Below are positions 1-8,028 of a stretch of DNA of 64,000 nt, piece after piece (within the stretch, counting starts at the first letter, position 1; the number at the start of each line of letters is the position of its first letter). Under the pieces are notes generated by a model, which searched no databases, had not been told where the DNA came from, and was given only the letters and a program-made list of their open reading frames with translations. The position numbers and the translations under genes were made by a program. The stretch lies in assembly GCF_900114435.1 (NCBI RefSeq), contig NZ_FOZK01000002.1:62001-126000 (forward strand), in the 5' to 3' direction. Source of the DNA: Halomicrobium zhouii. Its GTDB lineage: Archaea; Halobacteriota; Halobacteria; Halobacteriales; Haloarculaceae.

Positions 1-268
1 CGACGGTGTGGCGGGTCTCGCTGGTGAACGTCTCGATGGCCTTCTCGCGGCCGGGGAGTTCCGGCTCCGGGAGCGAGTACCACGCCGTGGCCTCGCCCGC
101 GGGACCGGCCGTCTCGGTGTCCTGGTCCGCGCTACCGTCGTCGCTGCCGTCACCGCCGTCGTCGTTCGTAGCGGTCTCCGTGTCCTGTTCCTGTACGCCG
201 ACGCAACCCGCGAGCGAGCCGAACGCCGTCGCGGCGCCGAGCTGCTTGAGGACGGTTCTGCGGTCCAT
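1..268 (-). CDS. Sugar-type ABC transporter solute-binding lipoprotein, N-terminal part only
   Basis: Only the first 89 codons are in the window; the rest lies beyond the left edge. The minus-strand ATG is at 268. The protein opens MDRRTVLKQ, followed by a short hydrophobic stretch and the lipobox LAGC (Cys about residue 22). This is the usual haloarchaeal lipoprotein signal for an extracellular, membrane-anchored protein. An Asp/Gly/Ser/Thr-rich linker follows, then AWYSLPEPEL and EKAIETFT, which resembles the start of the mature domain in MalE-type binding proteins. It is divergent from a MalK-type ATPase, and GH15, GH13 and TrmB genes lie nearby, so a maltose, maltodextrin or trehalose ligand is inferred. 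The family call rests on a short segment. Confidence 0.75.
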   Translation of the reverse strand, partial: MDRRTVLKQLGAATAFGSLAGCVGVQEQDTETATNDDGGDGSDDGSADQDTETAGPAGEATAWYSLPEPELPGREKAIETFTSETRHTV

Positions 269-299
269 GTGTGGATATTGGATGAAATAGTCGTTCACG

Positions 300-310
300 A
301 CTTAAATCAT
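300..310 (-). promoter_or_regulatory. TATA box for the solute-binding protein gene
   Basis: On the minus strand the sequence reads ATGATTTAAGT. Its centre is about 37 nt upstream of the ATG at 268, which would place the transcript start about 11 nt before the gene. It sits in the 243-nt divergent interval shared with the ATPase gene. Confidence 0.45.
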
Positions 311-440
311 TCGGAAAACTCACGAACGTTCATCACATTTCCCGCGCGCAGCGGCGCTCTCCGACCGAAAAGTGACGGGGTGGACCTGGCAGCGCATCCG
401 GACCGCCACTCGGTACCACACGCCCCGGTGTAAAAAGTGC

Positions 441-474
441 TACGAAATTGTACATCACAAATTACGAAATTTGA
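441..474 (+). promoter_or_regulatory. AT-rich promoter or operator region upstream of the MalK-type ATPase
   Basis: Two related motifs, TACGAAATTGTA at 441-452 and ATTACGAAATTTGA at 461-474, repeat ACGAAATT with a 21-nt period. The first is a partial inverted repeat (TAC...GTA). Placed 40-70 nt before the ATG at 512, they could contain the TATA element and a binding site for the TrmB-family regulator encoded at 6910-7962. The operator role is inferred; the motif does not match the TrmB site I know from Halobacterium (TACT, spacer, GAGTA). Confidence 0.4.
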
Positions 475-511
475 GAAAGACCTATGGTGGGCTAGACCGA
501 CACTCGACCAC

Positions 512-1660
512 ATGGCAACAGTCACGCTCGACCACCTCACGAAGGAGTTCGACAGCGGGCGGATCCTCGCCGTCGACGACGTCTCGCTGGACGTGGCCGA
601 CGGCGAGTTCGTCACCGTCGTCGGCCCCTCGGGCTGTGGGAAGTCGACGACGCTGCGGATGCTCGCCGGCCTCGAACAACCCACCTCCGGTCGCATCGTC
701 ATCGACGGCGAGGACGTGACGGACGTCCACGCGCGCAAGCGCGACGTCGCGATGGTGTTCCAGAACTACGCGCTGTACCCCCACAAGACCGTCCGCCAGA
801 ACATGGCCTTCGGCCTCCGGATGAGCACGGACCTCTCGAAGGACGAGCGCCAGGCGAAGGTCGAAGAGACGGCCGAGATGATGGGCATCGCGGACTTACT
901 CGAGGACAAGCCCAGCGAACTCTCCGGCGGGCAGAAACAGCGCGTCGCCCTCGGGCGCGCCATCGTCCGCGAACCCGACGTCTTCCTCTTCGACGAACCA
1001 CTCAGCAACCTCGACGCGAAGCTCCGGACGTCGATGCGGACCGAAATCCAGCGCCTGCAGGAGGAACTGGACATCACCGCCATCTACGTCACCCACGACC
1101 AGGAGGAGGCGATGACGATGGGCGACCGGCTGGCCATCCTCGACGGCGGTGAACTCCAGCAGACCGGCCGGCCGAAAGACGTCTACGAGAACCCCCGCAA
1201 CGAGTTCGTCGGCGGCTTCGTCGGCTCCCCCTCGATGAACTTCATGGACCTCGACGTCTCCATCGCGAGTGACGGCGACGCGGTGACGCTCACCGGCGAG
1301 GACTTCTCCTACACGCTCCGCGGCGAGCGCGCCCGACGGATCGCCGACAGCGGCGCCCAGTCGGTCCGCCTCGGCGTCCGCCCCGAGAACGTCACCGTCG
1401 GAACGGGCGAGGCCCGCGAGAACGGGAACGAGGCCGTCGTCGAGGTCGTCGAACCCATCGGCAGCGACAACTACCTCTACCTGGACCTGGGCAGCGAGGA
1501 GTTCGTCGCCCGCGTCGCGTCGGACGTCGAGCCCTCCTGGGGCGACACCGTGACGGTCGCGTTCGACGAGGCGGCAGTCCACGTCTTCGACGCCAGGACC
1601 GGCGATTCACTGCTGTTCGAGGAAGGGGAAGACGAGCGCGACGCCGTCGCCGCGGCCTGA
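512..1660 (+). CDS. ABC transporter ATP-binding protein, MalK/UgpC type
   Basis: A 382-aa cytoplasmic ATPase subunit of a carbohydrate importer. Walker A (GPSGCGKST, about residues 40-48), Q-loop region (MVFQNYALYPH), ABC signature (LSGGQKQR, about 136), Walker B (VFLFDEPLSNLD, about 157) and switch His (YVTHDQEEA) are all present. A C-terminal domain of about 140 residues matches the MOI/TOBE regulatory fold of MalK-like subunits. The ATG at 512 is preferred over in-frame starts upstream because the MATVTLDHLTKEF start matches the family and lies downstream of the AT-rich promoter. It is divergent from the solute-binding protein gene; permease genes are not in the window and presumably lie to the left. 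Confidence 0.93.
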   Translation: MATVTLDHLTKEFDSGRILAVDDVSLDVADGEFVTVVGPSGCGKSTTLRMLAGLEQPTSGRIVIDGEDVTDVHARKRDVAMVFQNYALYPHKTVRQNMAFGLRMSTDLSKDERQAKVEETAEMMGIADLLEDKPSELSGGQKQRVALGRAIVREPDVFLFDEPLSNLDAKLRTSMRTEIQRLQEELDITAIYVTHDQEEAMTMGDRLAILDGGELQQTGRPKDVYENPRNEFVGGFVGSPSMNFMDLDVSIASDGDAVTLTGEDFSYTLRGERARRIADSGAQSVRLGVRPENVTVGTGEARENGNEAVVEVVEPIGSDNYLYLDLGSEEFVARVASDVEPSWGDTVTVAFDEAAVHVFDARTGDSLLFEEGEDERDAVAAA

Positions 1661-1705
1661 CAACCGCTGCGTTTCGGCTCGCGAGGGATGGAAAACTGTG
1701 CGGCG

Positions 1706-2269
1706 TTACTCCGAGACGATTCGGGTCTCGAGGGGCACTTCGTTCGTTATCGCGTCCACGAGCGGCGAGGTTTTCTCGACGCGCTCGCGCAAGGCCGCGA
1801 GGTCCTCTTCGGAGGCGTCCGACGCCACGTGCGCCGTACAGGTCATCGACTCGTAACCCGGACGGACGTCCTCGGAGATGCCGAGGAACCCCCGCAGGTC
1901 GAGGTCGCCCTCCATCTCGAAGCTGAGGTCGTCGAGTTCGATGCCCATCGCCGCGGCGTTGGCCGCGTACCCGACGCTCAGACAGGATCCGAGCGCGCCG
2001 AGTAAGAGTTCGACGGCGTTGGGGCCCGCTCGTTCGCCCAGGATCTGTTCGGGTTCGTCGCCCTGGAGCGTGAACTCGCGGGTGTGGACGGTCTCCCCTG
2101 CGTGATCGAACTCGTCGATCGTCGTCACGGACTTGAGCGCGTCCTCCCACTCGGTTTCGGCCCGGAAGGTGAACGCACCGCCCGCGGGGTCCTCAGTGAT
2201 CGATTCTATCGCGCCTTCCAGAGCGGAGACGTCGACGCCGTTTACGACCGTTCGTTCTGCTGTTGCCAT
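1706..2269 (-). CDS. OsmC family protein
   Basis: A 187-aa protein of the OsmC/Ohr fold, a family of thiol-dependent peroxidases that reduce organic hydroperoxides. The central motif LLGALGSCLSVGY carries one conserved Cys, and MTCTAHV about 60 residues later carries the second. The expected alpha+beta organisation is seen, with KTSPLVDAI near the C terminus. The N-terminal segment of about 35 residues (VSALEGAIESI) is longer than in Ohr and typical of archaeal OsmC-like proteins. It converges on the ATPase gene, with a 45-nt gap between the two stops. The peroxidase role is family knowledge; the substrate cannot be told. Confidence 0.88.
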   Translation of the reverse strand: MATAERTVVNGVDVSALEGAIESITEDPAGGAFTFRAETEWEDALKSVTTIDEFDHAGETVHTREFTLQGDEPEQILGERAGPNAVELLLGALGSCLSVGYAANAAAMGIELDDLSFEMEGDLDLRGFLGISEDVRPGYESMTCTAHVASDASEEDLAALRERVEKTSPLVDAITNEVPLETRIVSE

Positions 2270-2451
2270 GGTGAGCCCTCGTCGTCTAGTAGGGTCGCTG
2301 AGTCGATAAAATCGTGTTAGAATGTACCACTCGGTTGCGCACGGGACCGTGACAGATACGCGTCCCGTAGTCGGCAGATGCCTGTCGTCAGCTGCCGGTT
2401 CCCGCCGATTTCACCCGGTCGCGCCGCCTCGCGAGGTCGCGACGGGACGGA

Positions 2452-4476
2452 CTAGTCGTCGGCCGCCACTGCCTGTGCTTCGAGCAGGTCGTACTCGTCC
2501 ATCAGCGCCACCGTCGCCAGCCTGAGCGCGTGGGGCCACCCGAGCGGCGTCGCGCTGTCGGCCGTCCCGTCGTCGAACACCTGCTCGGGCAGGTAGCCCG
2601 TGGGCTCGCAGAGCGCTCCGCCGGGGAGCACGAGCGCCAGCAGGTCGCGGGCCGTCCCCGCCACGTCCTCGGCCCGCTCGTCGTCGCGGTCGACGAGCAA
2701 CGCGGCGGTCGTCGCCGCGGCGTGGGCGCCCCACGCGGTCGAGACGGTCCAGATCTTCTCGCGACCCTGGTCCCGCTGGCGCCAGGCGTCGCCCTCGTAC
2801 CGGACCAGGCCGGCGACGTCGTCGGTCTCGTGGAACAGGTCCTCGACCACGCCCTCGACGTGTGAGACGAGCCTGTCCATTCGCTCGTCGTCGACGTCAC
2901 CCACCTCGGCGTAGGCGCGGTGGGCGTTGGCCAGCGCGAGCGTCCCGGAGTCGGCCCGCGCGTCCAGCCCGGTCTCCTCGTTCTCGGGGCCGTACTCTCT
3001 GAGCGCGTACGTCTCCCGCTCCGGGACCCAAAGGTCGTCCAGGGCCTCGTACACTTCGTCGGCGCGCTCGGCGGCCCGGTCGCTGACGCCGTCGACGTCC
3101 GTCCCCGCGAGCGTCGCGTAGGCCTCCAGGAACGTCGCGGCGGTGTGGGTGAACCGGCCGACCATGTCCTCCCAGGCGTTCTGGCAGGTGACCGGGCGGC
3201 CGTCGTCGGCCAGCGACGCGTCGAGGGCGTCGAGGGCGCGGGCGAGCAGTTCGCGGTCGTCGCCGCCGGCGCGGGCGAGGAACGCCGCGACGCTGCCGGT
3301 CTGGTCGGCCTGGTAGTTGACGTCGTCGCCGGCCTCCAGCCGGCCGTTGGCCCACCCCGGCGCCAGCGAGCCGTCGAAGGCCCAGACGCGGTGGGGCCAG
3401 GAGCCGTCCTCGAGCTGGGTGTCACGGTACGCCCTCGCGCTCCGGTCGTGCCAGTCGTCGATGCCCAGGTCGAAGCGGTCGTCGGCCTCCAGCAGGAACC
3501 GCGAAATCTCCGAGTCGTCGCGGAACCACGAGTAGCCGTAGCCGCCGGAGTAGGCGTACCAGGGGTCGAAGTCGGGCGCGGCGATGCGGAGCCCGCTCGC
3601 GCCGGTGAGCAGGGAGACGACGCGGAGATCGGCCGCGACGGCGTCGGCGTGGGGCAGGTCGTCGTCGACGGTCACCTCGACCTGGGCCTTCGCCACGCGT
3701 TCGAGGGCGTCCCGGTCGTACTCGGCCGCGGCCGCCCGGACGCGTTCGAGGGCGTCGCTGCGGGACGACTCGCCCCGGGTCGTGAGCAACGTCGCCACCG
3801 TCGCGGTGCCGTCCTCGGTGGGTGCGACCCCGATCACGTCGCCGCTGAGCAGGTCCTCGTCGTAGGGGTTCTCCGGCCCCTCGCGCGGGTAGTCGCTGGG
3901 GTCGGCGGCGAGCAGCGACTCGAATCCCTCGAAGGCGTCGCCGCGGACCGTCTCGAAGCCAGTCGCGCTGGCGAGATAGTCAGTCTCGTCGGCGTGGTAC
4001 ACCTCCACGGCGTCGCCGTGGTGGAGCTGGGCGATTCGATTCTCGCGGCCGTCCGGCGCGAAGCCGACGCAGGCGACGACGTCGAGCGGCTCCGACGCTC
4101 TACTGGCGTCGACGTGCGTGACGTGGCGGTCGTCGAGGGTGAGGTCGTACTCGGTGACGGCGCCGAAGGGCGTCTCGTGGTCGGTGACGACCAGCGCCGT
4201 GTCGGCGTGGTAGCGCTGCTCGCTCGCGGCGGCGTCGAACCACGCCGTCTCGGCGGCGGGTTCGCCGGCGGGCCTGACGCCGAAGCGAGACCGGGCGACA
4301 CCGGTCAGGCCGACGAGCGGGTAGCTGAAGTCCCGGACGGCGCCGTCCGCGCCGACGTGGACGAGCCGCCCGTCGCGGCCGGAGAACCGTCCGGCCGTCG
4401 TGCGTCGTTCGCCAGGGAACCGGGAGTCGGCTCCACGATGGCGCTTGAAGTCGTTCAGCGCGTCCCGTAAGTTCAT
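2452..4476 (-). CDS. Glycoside hydrolase family 15 protein (glucoamylase or trehalase type)
   Basis: A 674-aa protein with an N-terminal beta-sandwich domain (about 1-270) and an (alpha/alpha)6 catalytic domain. Seen in the sequence are SGGYGYSWFRDDSE, DGSWPHRVW, the general-acid motif QNAWEDM (Glu about residue 435) and the general-base motif GYLPEQVFD (Glu about 629), followed by PLGWPHA, all diagnostic of GH15. The family releases beta-glucose from alpha-glucan ends by inversion; several archaeal members instead hydrolyse trehalose, and sequence alone does not separate these. No signal peptide is visible, so it probably acts on imported sugar in the cytoplasm. It is divergent from the GH13 gene across a 103-nt promoter interval. 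Confidence 0.9.
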   Translation of the reverse strand: MNLRDALNDFKRHRGADSRFPGERRTTAGRFSGRDGRLVHVGADGAVRDFSYPLVGLTGVARSRFGVRPAGEPAAETAWFDAAASEQRYHADTALVVTDHETPFGAVTEYDLTLDDRHVTHVDASRASEPLDVVACVGFAPDGRENRIAQLHHGDAVEVYHADETDYLASATGFETVRGDAFEGFESLLAADPSDYPREGPENPYDEDLLSGDVIGVAPTEDGTATVATLLTTRGESSRSDALERVRAAAAEYDRDALERVAKAQVEVTVDDDLPHADAVAADLRVVSLLTGASGLRIAAPDFDPWYAYSGGYGYSWFRDDSEISRFLLEADDRFDLGIDDWHDRSARAYRDTQLEDGSWPHRVWAFDGSLAPGWANGRLEAGDDVNYQADQTGSVAAFLARAGGDDRELLARALDALDASLADDGRPVTCQNAWEDMVGRFTHTAATFLEAYATLAGTDVDGVSDRAAERADEVYEALDDLWVPERETYALREYGPENEETGLDARADSGTLALANAHRAYAEVGDVDDERMDRLVSHVEGVVEDLFHETDDVAGLVRYEGDAWRQRDQGREKIWTVSTAWGAHAAATTAALLVDRDDERAEDVAGTARDLLALVLPGGALCEPTGYLPEQVFDDGTADSATPLGWPHALRLATVALMDEYDLLEAQAVAADD

Positions 4477-4579
4477 TGCCTCCCTATCGCAGTCGCCGGG
4501 TAATAACTTTGGTGTAATTCTATTTCACAGATTTTCCGAGACCGTAACACCCAAGCGACGCCCGGCGCTCCGTGCGGGT
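4477..4579. promoter_or_regulatory. Divergent promoter interval between GH15 and GH13 genes
   Basis: This 103-nt interval is the only AT-rich stretch between the two glycosidase genes; it contains GGTAATAACTTT and GTGTAATTCTATTTCAC, either of which could supply TATA elements in both directions. Co-regulation by the nearby TrmB-type regulator is inferred from position only; I could not identify a clear operator palindrome. Confidence 0.45.
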
Positions 4580-6637
4580 ATGCACCACCCCGGCCCACCC
4601 CGGTTCGTCCACGTCGGCGAGTCGGTCGAACTCGCCCCGCGCACGCCGGATCCGGACGCATCCTTCGCCTGGCGACTCGTCGACGCGCCCGGAGACAGCG
4701 ACATCACCGTCGGCGACGGCCCGGTTGTCCACCTGGCGCCCGACGTCCCGGGCACCTACCGCCTCGAACTCGACGCGCCGGACGGGACCCACCACCAGAC
4801 GGTCCGCGCGTTCCCGGACCCCCGGAAACCCGCCCGGTTCCGCGTGGACCCGGCCGACGTCGACGGGGACGTCTCCGGGGCCGAGACGGCGAGCGTCATC
4901 GGCCAGTTCAACGACTTCACGATGGGCGTCGACCGAGCGCAGTTCGAAGACGGCGCCTGGGTCCTCGACGCCGACCTGCCGCCGGGCGACCACGAGGGCC
5001 TCTTCGCCTTCGACGACGCGTTCGATCCGTTCGCCAGTTCCGAGGTGACGGTCGAGGGTCCGGGCCGACCGAGAGTCCGACTCGACGGGCGACAGGAGGG
5101 CGACGAGGTCGTCGTAACCGTCACCGCGGACGCCGCCCCCGACGGGAGCGACCCCGACGTCGAATTCCACCTCGACGATCGGGACGAACTGGACGAGGAC
5201 GACGTCGCCATCGAGGACGCAGAACTGCGAGTCCCCGCCGACGCGCTGCCCGAACTGGCCCGGGTGCACGCCGTCGCGGTCGCCGAACGTCATAGCATCG
5301 CCGACACGCTCGAACTCTCGCTCGGCGGAGAGTCCCTCACCGTCGACCGGCCCGCCGACCCGCCGGCCTGGCTCCGGGAGACGTCGATGTACGAGATATT
5401 CGTTCGCGAGTTCGCGGGCGAGACGGTCGACACGACCTTCGAGGAGATCGAGCGCCGGGTGCCGTACCTCGAACACCTCGGCATCGACGTCGTGTGGCTG
5501 ACGCCGGTCCTGGAGAGCCCCACCCGCCACGGCTACCACATCACGGACATGTTCGACACCGCCGACGACCTCGGGTCCCGCGCCGCGTTCGAGTCCCTCG
5601 TCGACCGCCTGCACGAGGCCGACATCCGCGTCGTCTTCGACCTGGTGATCAACCACACCTCGCGGGACCACCCCGCCTTCCAGCTCCACCGCGCCGGCGT
5701 CCCCGAGTACGCCGACCACTACGAGCGCATCCCCACGGAACAGGACACCAGCGACGTGGACTGGGCGGGCGACGACGCGCCGGGCCACTACTTCACCTGG
5801 ACCAGGATTCCCAACGTGAACTTCGACTCGCTGGCGGTCCGCGAGTGGATGCTCGACGTGGTCGCCGAGTGGGCACCCGTCGTCGACGGCTTCCGCTGTG
5901 ACGTCGCCTGGGGCGTCCCCCACGGCTTCTGGAAGGAGGTCCGCGAGCGCGTGAAGGATGAGGACGACGAGTTCCTCCTGCTGGACGAGACGGTCCCCAA
6001 GCGGGACGCCGCCTTCCACGAGAACGAGTTCGACTTCCACTACGACGCCGACCTCTACTTCGCCCTGCGCGATATCGGCCAGGGAGACGCCGCCGCCGAC
6101 GTCATCTTCGACGCGCTGACCGACACCCAGCGCCACGGCTACCCCGACGAAGCGGTGCACATGCGCTACGTCGAGAACCACGACGAGGACCGCTACCTCG
6201 AGGAGTGCGGCAGGGCGGCGCTCCCGGCGGCCGCCGCCGCGACGTTCACCCTCCCCGGCGTCCCGATGATCTACTACGGCCAGGAGCGCGGCGTCGAGGA
6301 CTCCCGCGGGACGATGCGCTGGCACGACGGCGACCAGGAACTGACCGACTTCCACCGCCGCCTCGTCTCGCTCCGGGACGACCACCCCGCGCTCCGCGCC
6401 GACGGGGTGGACCCGGTCGACGTCGACGTGACGGACGGCGACCCCGACCGCGTCGTCGCCTACGAGCGCGCCAGCGACGACGAGCGACTCGTGGTCGTCC
6501 TGAACTTCGGCGACGAGCCCGCGACGGTCACGCCCGGCGTCGACGTCACGGACACGGACCTGCTCTCCGAAACCGACGTCGGAGCCGGCGACTCGCTCCG
6601 CGTTTCGGACGCCGTCGTCGTTCGGCGCACGGAGTGA
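4580..6637 (+). CDS. Glycoside hydrolase family 13 alpha-amylase-type enzyme
   Basis: A 685-aa GH13 enzyme. Residues 1-260 form accessory beta-domains, including a CBM48/E-set-like segment (VIGQFNDF...FEDGAWVLDADLPPGDHE). The TIM barrel then carries all four conserved regions: FDLVINHTS, GFRCDVAW (nucleophile Asp about 440), LLDETVP (acid Glu about 469) and VENHDED (Asp about 535). The extra N-terminal domain points to a neopullulanase or cyclomaltodextrinase-like enzyme rather than a simple alpha-amylase. No signal peptide is seen, so it probably acts on imported maltodextrins. The ATG at 4580 follows the AT-rich interval and gives MHHPGPPRFVHVGE; an upstream in-frame ATG would run back over the GH15 promoter and is less likely. 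Confidence 0.9.
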   Translation: MHHPGPPRFVHVGESVELAPRTPDPDASFAWRLVDAPGDSDITVGDGPVVHLAPDVPGTYRLELDAPDGTHHQTVRAFPDPRKPARFRVDPADVDGDVSGAETASVIGQFNDFTMGVDRAQFEDGAWVLDADLPPGDHEGLFAFDDAFDPFASSEVTVEGPGRPRVRLDGRQEGDEVVVTVTADAAPDGSDPDVEFHLDDRDELDEDDVAIEDAELRVPADALPELARVHAVAVAERHSIADTLELSLGGESLTVDRPADPPAWLRETSMYEIFVREFAGETVDTTFEEIERRVPYLEHLGIDVVWLTPVLESPTRHGYHITDMFDTADDLGSRAAFESLVDRLHEADIRVVFDLVINHTSRDHPAFQLHRAGVPEYADHYERIPTEQDTSDVDWAGDDAPGHYFTWTRIPNVNFDSLAVREWMLDVVAEWAPVVDGFRCDVAWGVPHGFWKEVRERVKDEDDEFLLLDETVPKRDAAFHENEFDFHYDADLYFALRDIGQGDAAADVIFDALTDTQRHGYPDEAVHMRYVENHDEDRYLEECGRAALPAAAAATFTLPGVPMIYYGQERGVEDSRGTMRWHDGDQELTDFHRRLVSLRDDHPALRADGVDPVDVDVTDGDPDRVVAYERASDDERLVVVLNFGDEPATVTPGVDVTDTDLLSETDVGAGDSLRVSDAVVVRRTE

Positions 6638-6695
6638 CGAACGAGTAGAGTCGGCGAGGAACCGGCCGCCACGGGTCTGCCCATTGTGCCTCCAC

Positions 6696-6810
6696 GGGGT
6701 GGGACTGAAAGGGGCCGGGCGGTCGACGACGGCGGACCCGATAAGCACTGGAGGCCGCAGGCCGAAGCGCGCAGTCCGGGTCCCCCGAGTCGAGCGCCCG
6801 GGGGCTTTCT
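6696..6810 (+). repeat. Right half of the long palindromic intergenic element (copy D)
   Basis: The segment starts with GGGGTGGGACTGAAAGGGG and ends with CGAGCGCCCGGGGGCTTTC. Both blocks match, in order and spacing, the right half of the larger elements at 9841-10560 and 60531-61103, as does the internal AAGCACTGGA. No left half is present. It occupies most of the 272-nt interval between the GH13 stop and the TrmB-family gene. Confidence 0.6.
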
Positions 6811-6909
6811 GGTTGTTCTCGGCTGTGTTGTCCGTTTCGATGGTACCAACCGATGCTCCTGGCGAATCCACCGGGGCATGTAAGTAGCCGCCTCGTACAA
6901 CTACTCGCC

Positions 6910-7962
6910 ATGGACGACGCGTCGCTCGAGGACCTGCTCCAGCGGTTCGGGTTCTCGGACAAGGAAGTGGACACGTATCTCACGATACTGGCGCTGGGGG
7001 AGGCGAAGGCGAGCACCATCGCCGACGACGCGGGGGTGTCGAAGCGGTACGTCTACAGCATCGCCGAGACGCTCGAAGACCGTGGATTCGTCGAGGTCAA
7101 CGACCACGTCGTGCCGACGACCATCCGGGCCAACGAGCCGGAGGACGTCGTCGAGGCGCTGACGGGCGACCTCCAGGAGATGCGCCCAGCGCTGGAGTCG
7201 CGCTTCTCGCGGACGGCGCCGCGCTCGGAGAGCTTCGAGGTGGTCAAGTCCCGGGTCACCGTCCTCAAGCGCGTCGCGGAACTGGTCGACCGCGCCGAGG
7301 TGGAGGTGACGCTGGCCATCCCGTACCGGCTGCTCGACGAGGTGGCCGAGGAGTTGCGCGCGGCCGTCGACCGGGGCGTGCTGGTCGTCCTGATCGTCAC
7401 CGACGTCGACCCGGCTGCGGACCTCGAACTCGACGGGCTGGCGTCGGTCGCCCGCGCCTGGGAACAGCCGATGCCGACGATGCTCACCGTCGACCAGCAG
7501 GCGGGTATCGTCGCCCCCGGCGAGATGCTCTCCCGCTCGGACAGCACCGCCCAGGCCATCGTCTTCGCCCAGGAGCAACTCGGCCCGGTCATCGTCGGCT
7601 CGTTCCTGGGGAACTACCTCCCGATGGCGGCGGAGGTGTACACCGCCGACCCGACCGGCCTCCCCGCCACGTTCCAGGACTTCCGCCACGCGGTGCTGGA
7701 GGCGACGCTGCACCTCCGGGCCAACGACGCGGTCCGCGCCCGCGTCACGGGCCGGTCGGTCAGCGACGACCTCGACGTCGCGGAACTGGAGGGCCAGGTC
7801 GTCGAGATTCGACAGGGGCTGCTCGAACCCGCGACCAACGACTTCCCCGTCGAGAACACGCTCTTCGTCGAGACCGACGAGGGCACCTTCAGCGTCGGCG
7901 GCCAGGGCGCCTTCGTCGAGGATTTCGAGGCCGACGCGGTCGAACTGCTGCCCAGCGAATAG
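6910..7962 (+). CDS. TrmB family sugar-sensing transcriptional regulator
   Basis: A 350-aa protein with an N-terminal winged helix of the TrmB type (about 1-75: LLQRFGFSDKEVDTYLTIL, then DDAGVSKRYVYSIAETLEDRG), a short helical linker and a C-terminal ligand-binding domain. The latter has a phospholipase-D-like half (residues 100-240) and a terminal beta-rich part ending ALHLRANDAVRARVTG...GTFSVGGQGAFVEDF. TrmB proteins bind maltose, trehalose or glucose and repress or activate sugar transport and central carbon genes. Next to GH13, GH15 and ABC sugar genes it is the obvious local regulator. The ATG at 6910 is chosen because the family starts just before this helix. Confidence 0.9.
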   Translation: MDDASLEDLLQRFGFSDKEVDTYLTILALGEAKASTIADDAGVSKRYVYSIAETLEDRGFVEVNDHVVPTTIRANEPEDVVEALTGDLQEMRPALESRFSRTAPRSESFEVVKSRVTVLKRVAELVDRAEVEVTLAIPYRLLDEVAEELRAAVDRGVLVVLIVTDVDPAADLELDGLASVARAWEQPMPTMLTVDQQAGIVAPGEMLSRSDSTAQAIVFAQEQLGPVIVGSFLGNYLPMAAEVYTADPTGLPATFQDFRHAVLEATLHLRANDAVRARVTGRSVSDDLDVAELEGQVVEIRQGLLEPATNDFPVENTLFVETDEGTFSVGGQGAFVEDFEADAVELLPSE

Positions 7963-7993
7963 GGCCTGGTCCCCACGGTGTCGGCGACCGCAT

Positions 7994-8004
7994 CGCATAA
8001 TTTC
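7994..8004 (+). promoter_or_regulatory. TATA box for the membrane protein gene at 8029
   Basis: CGCATAATTTC lies about 30 nt upstream of the ATG at 8029. A start there would give an almost leaderless transcript and argues against the in-frame GTG at 7978 as the start codon. Confidence 0.45.
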
Positions 8005-8028
8005 TTGGCAGTTGCTTTCGAAGCGTCG

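Noticed and set aside
441-474. A confirmed TrmB operator
   Set aside because: The repeats differ from the Halobacterium TrmB consensus that I know; only a candidate site can be claimed.
4520-6871. A 783-codon minus-strand frame opposite the GH13 gene
   Set aside because: The plus strand carries all GH13 catalytic motifs; the minus frame has no recognisable domain.
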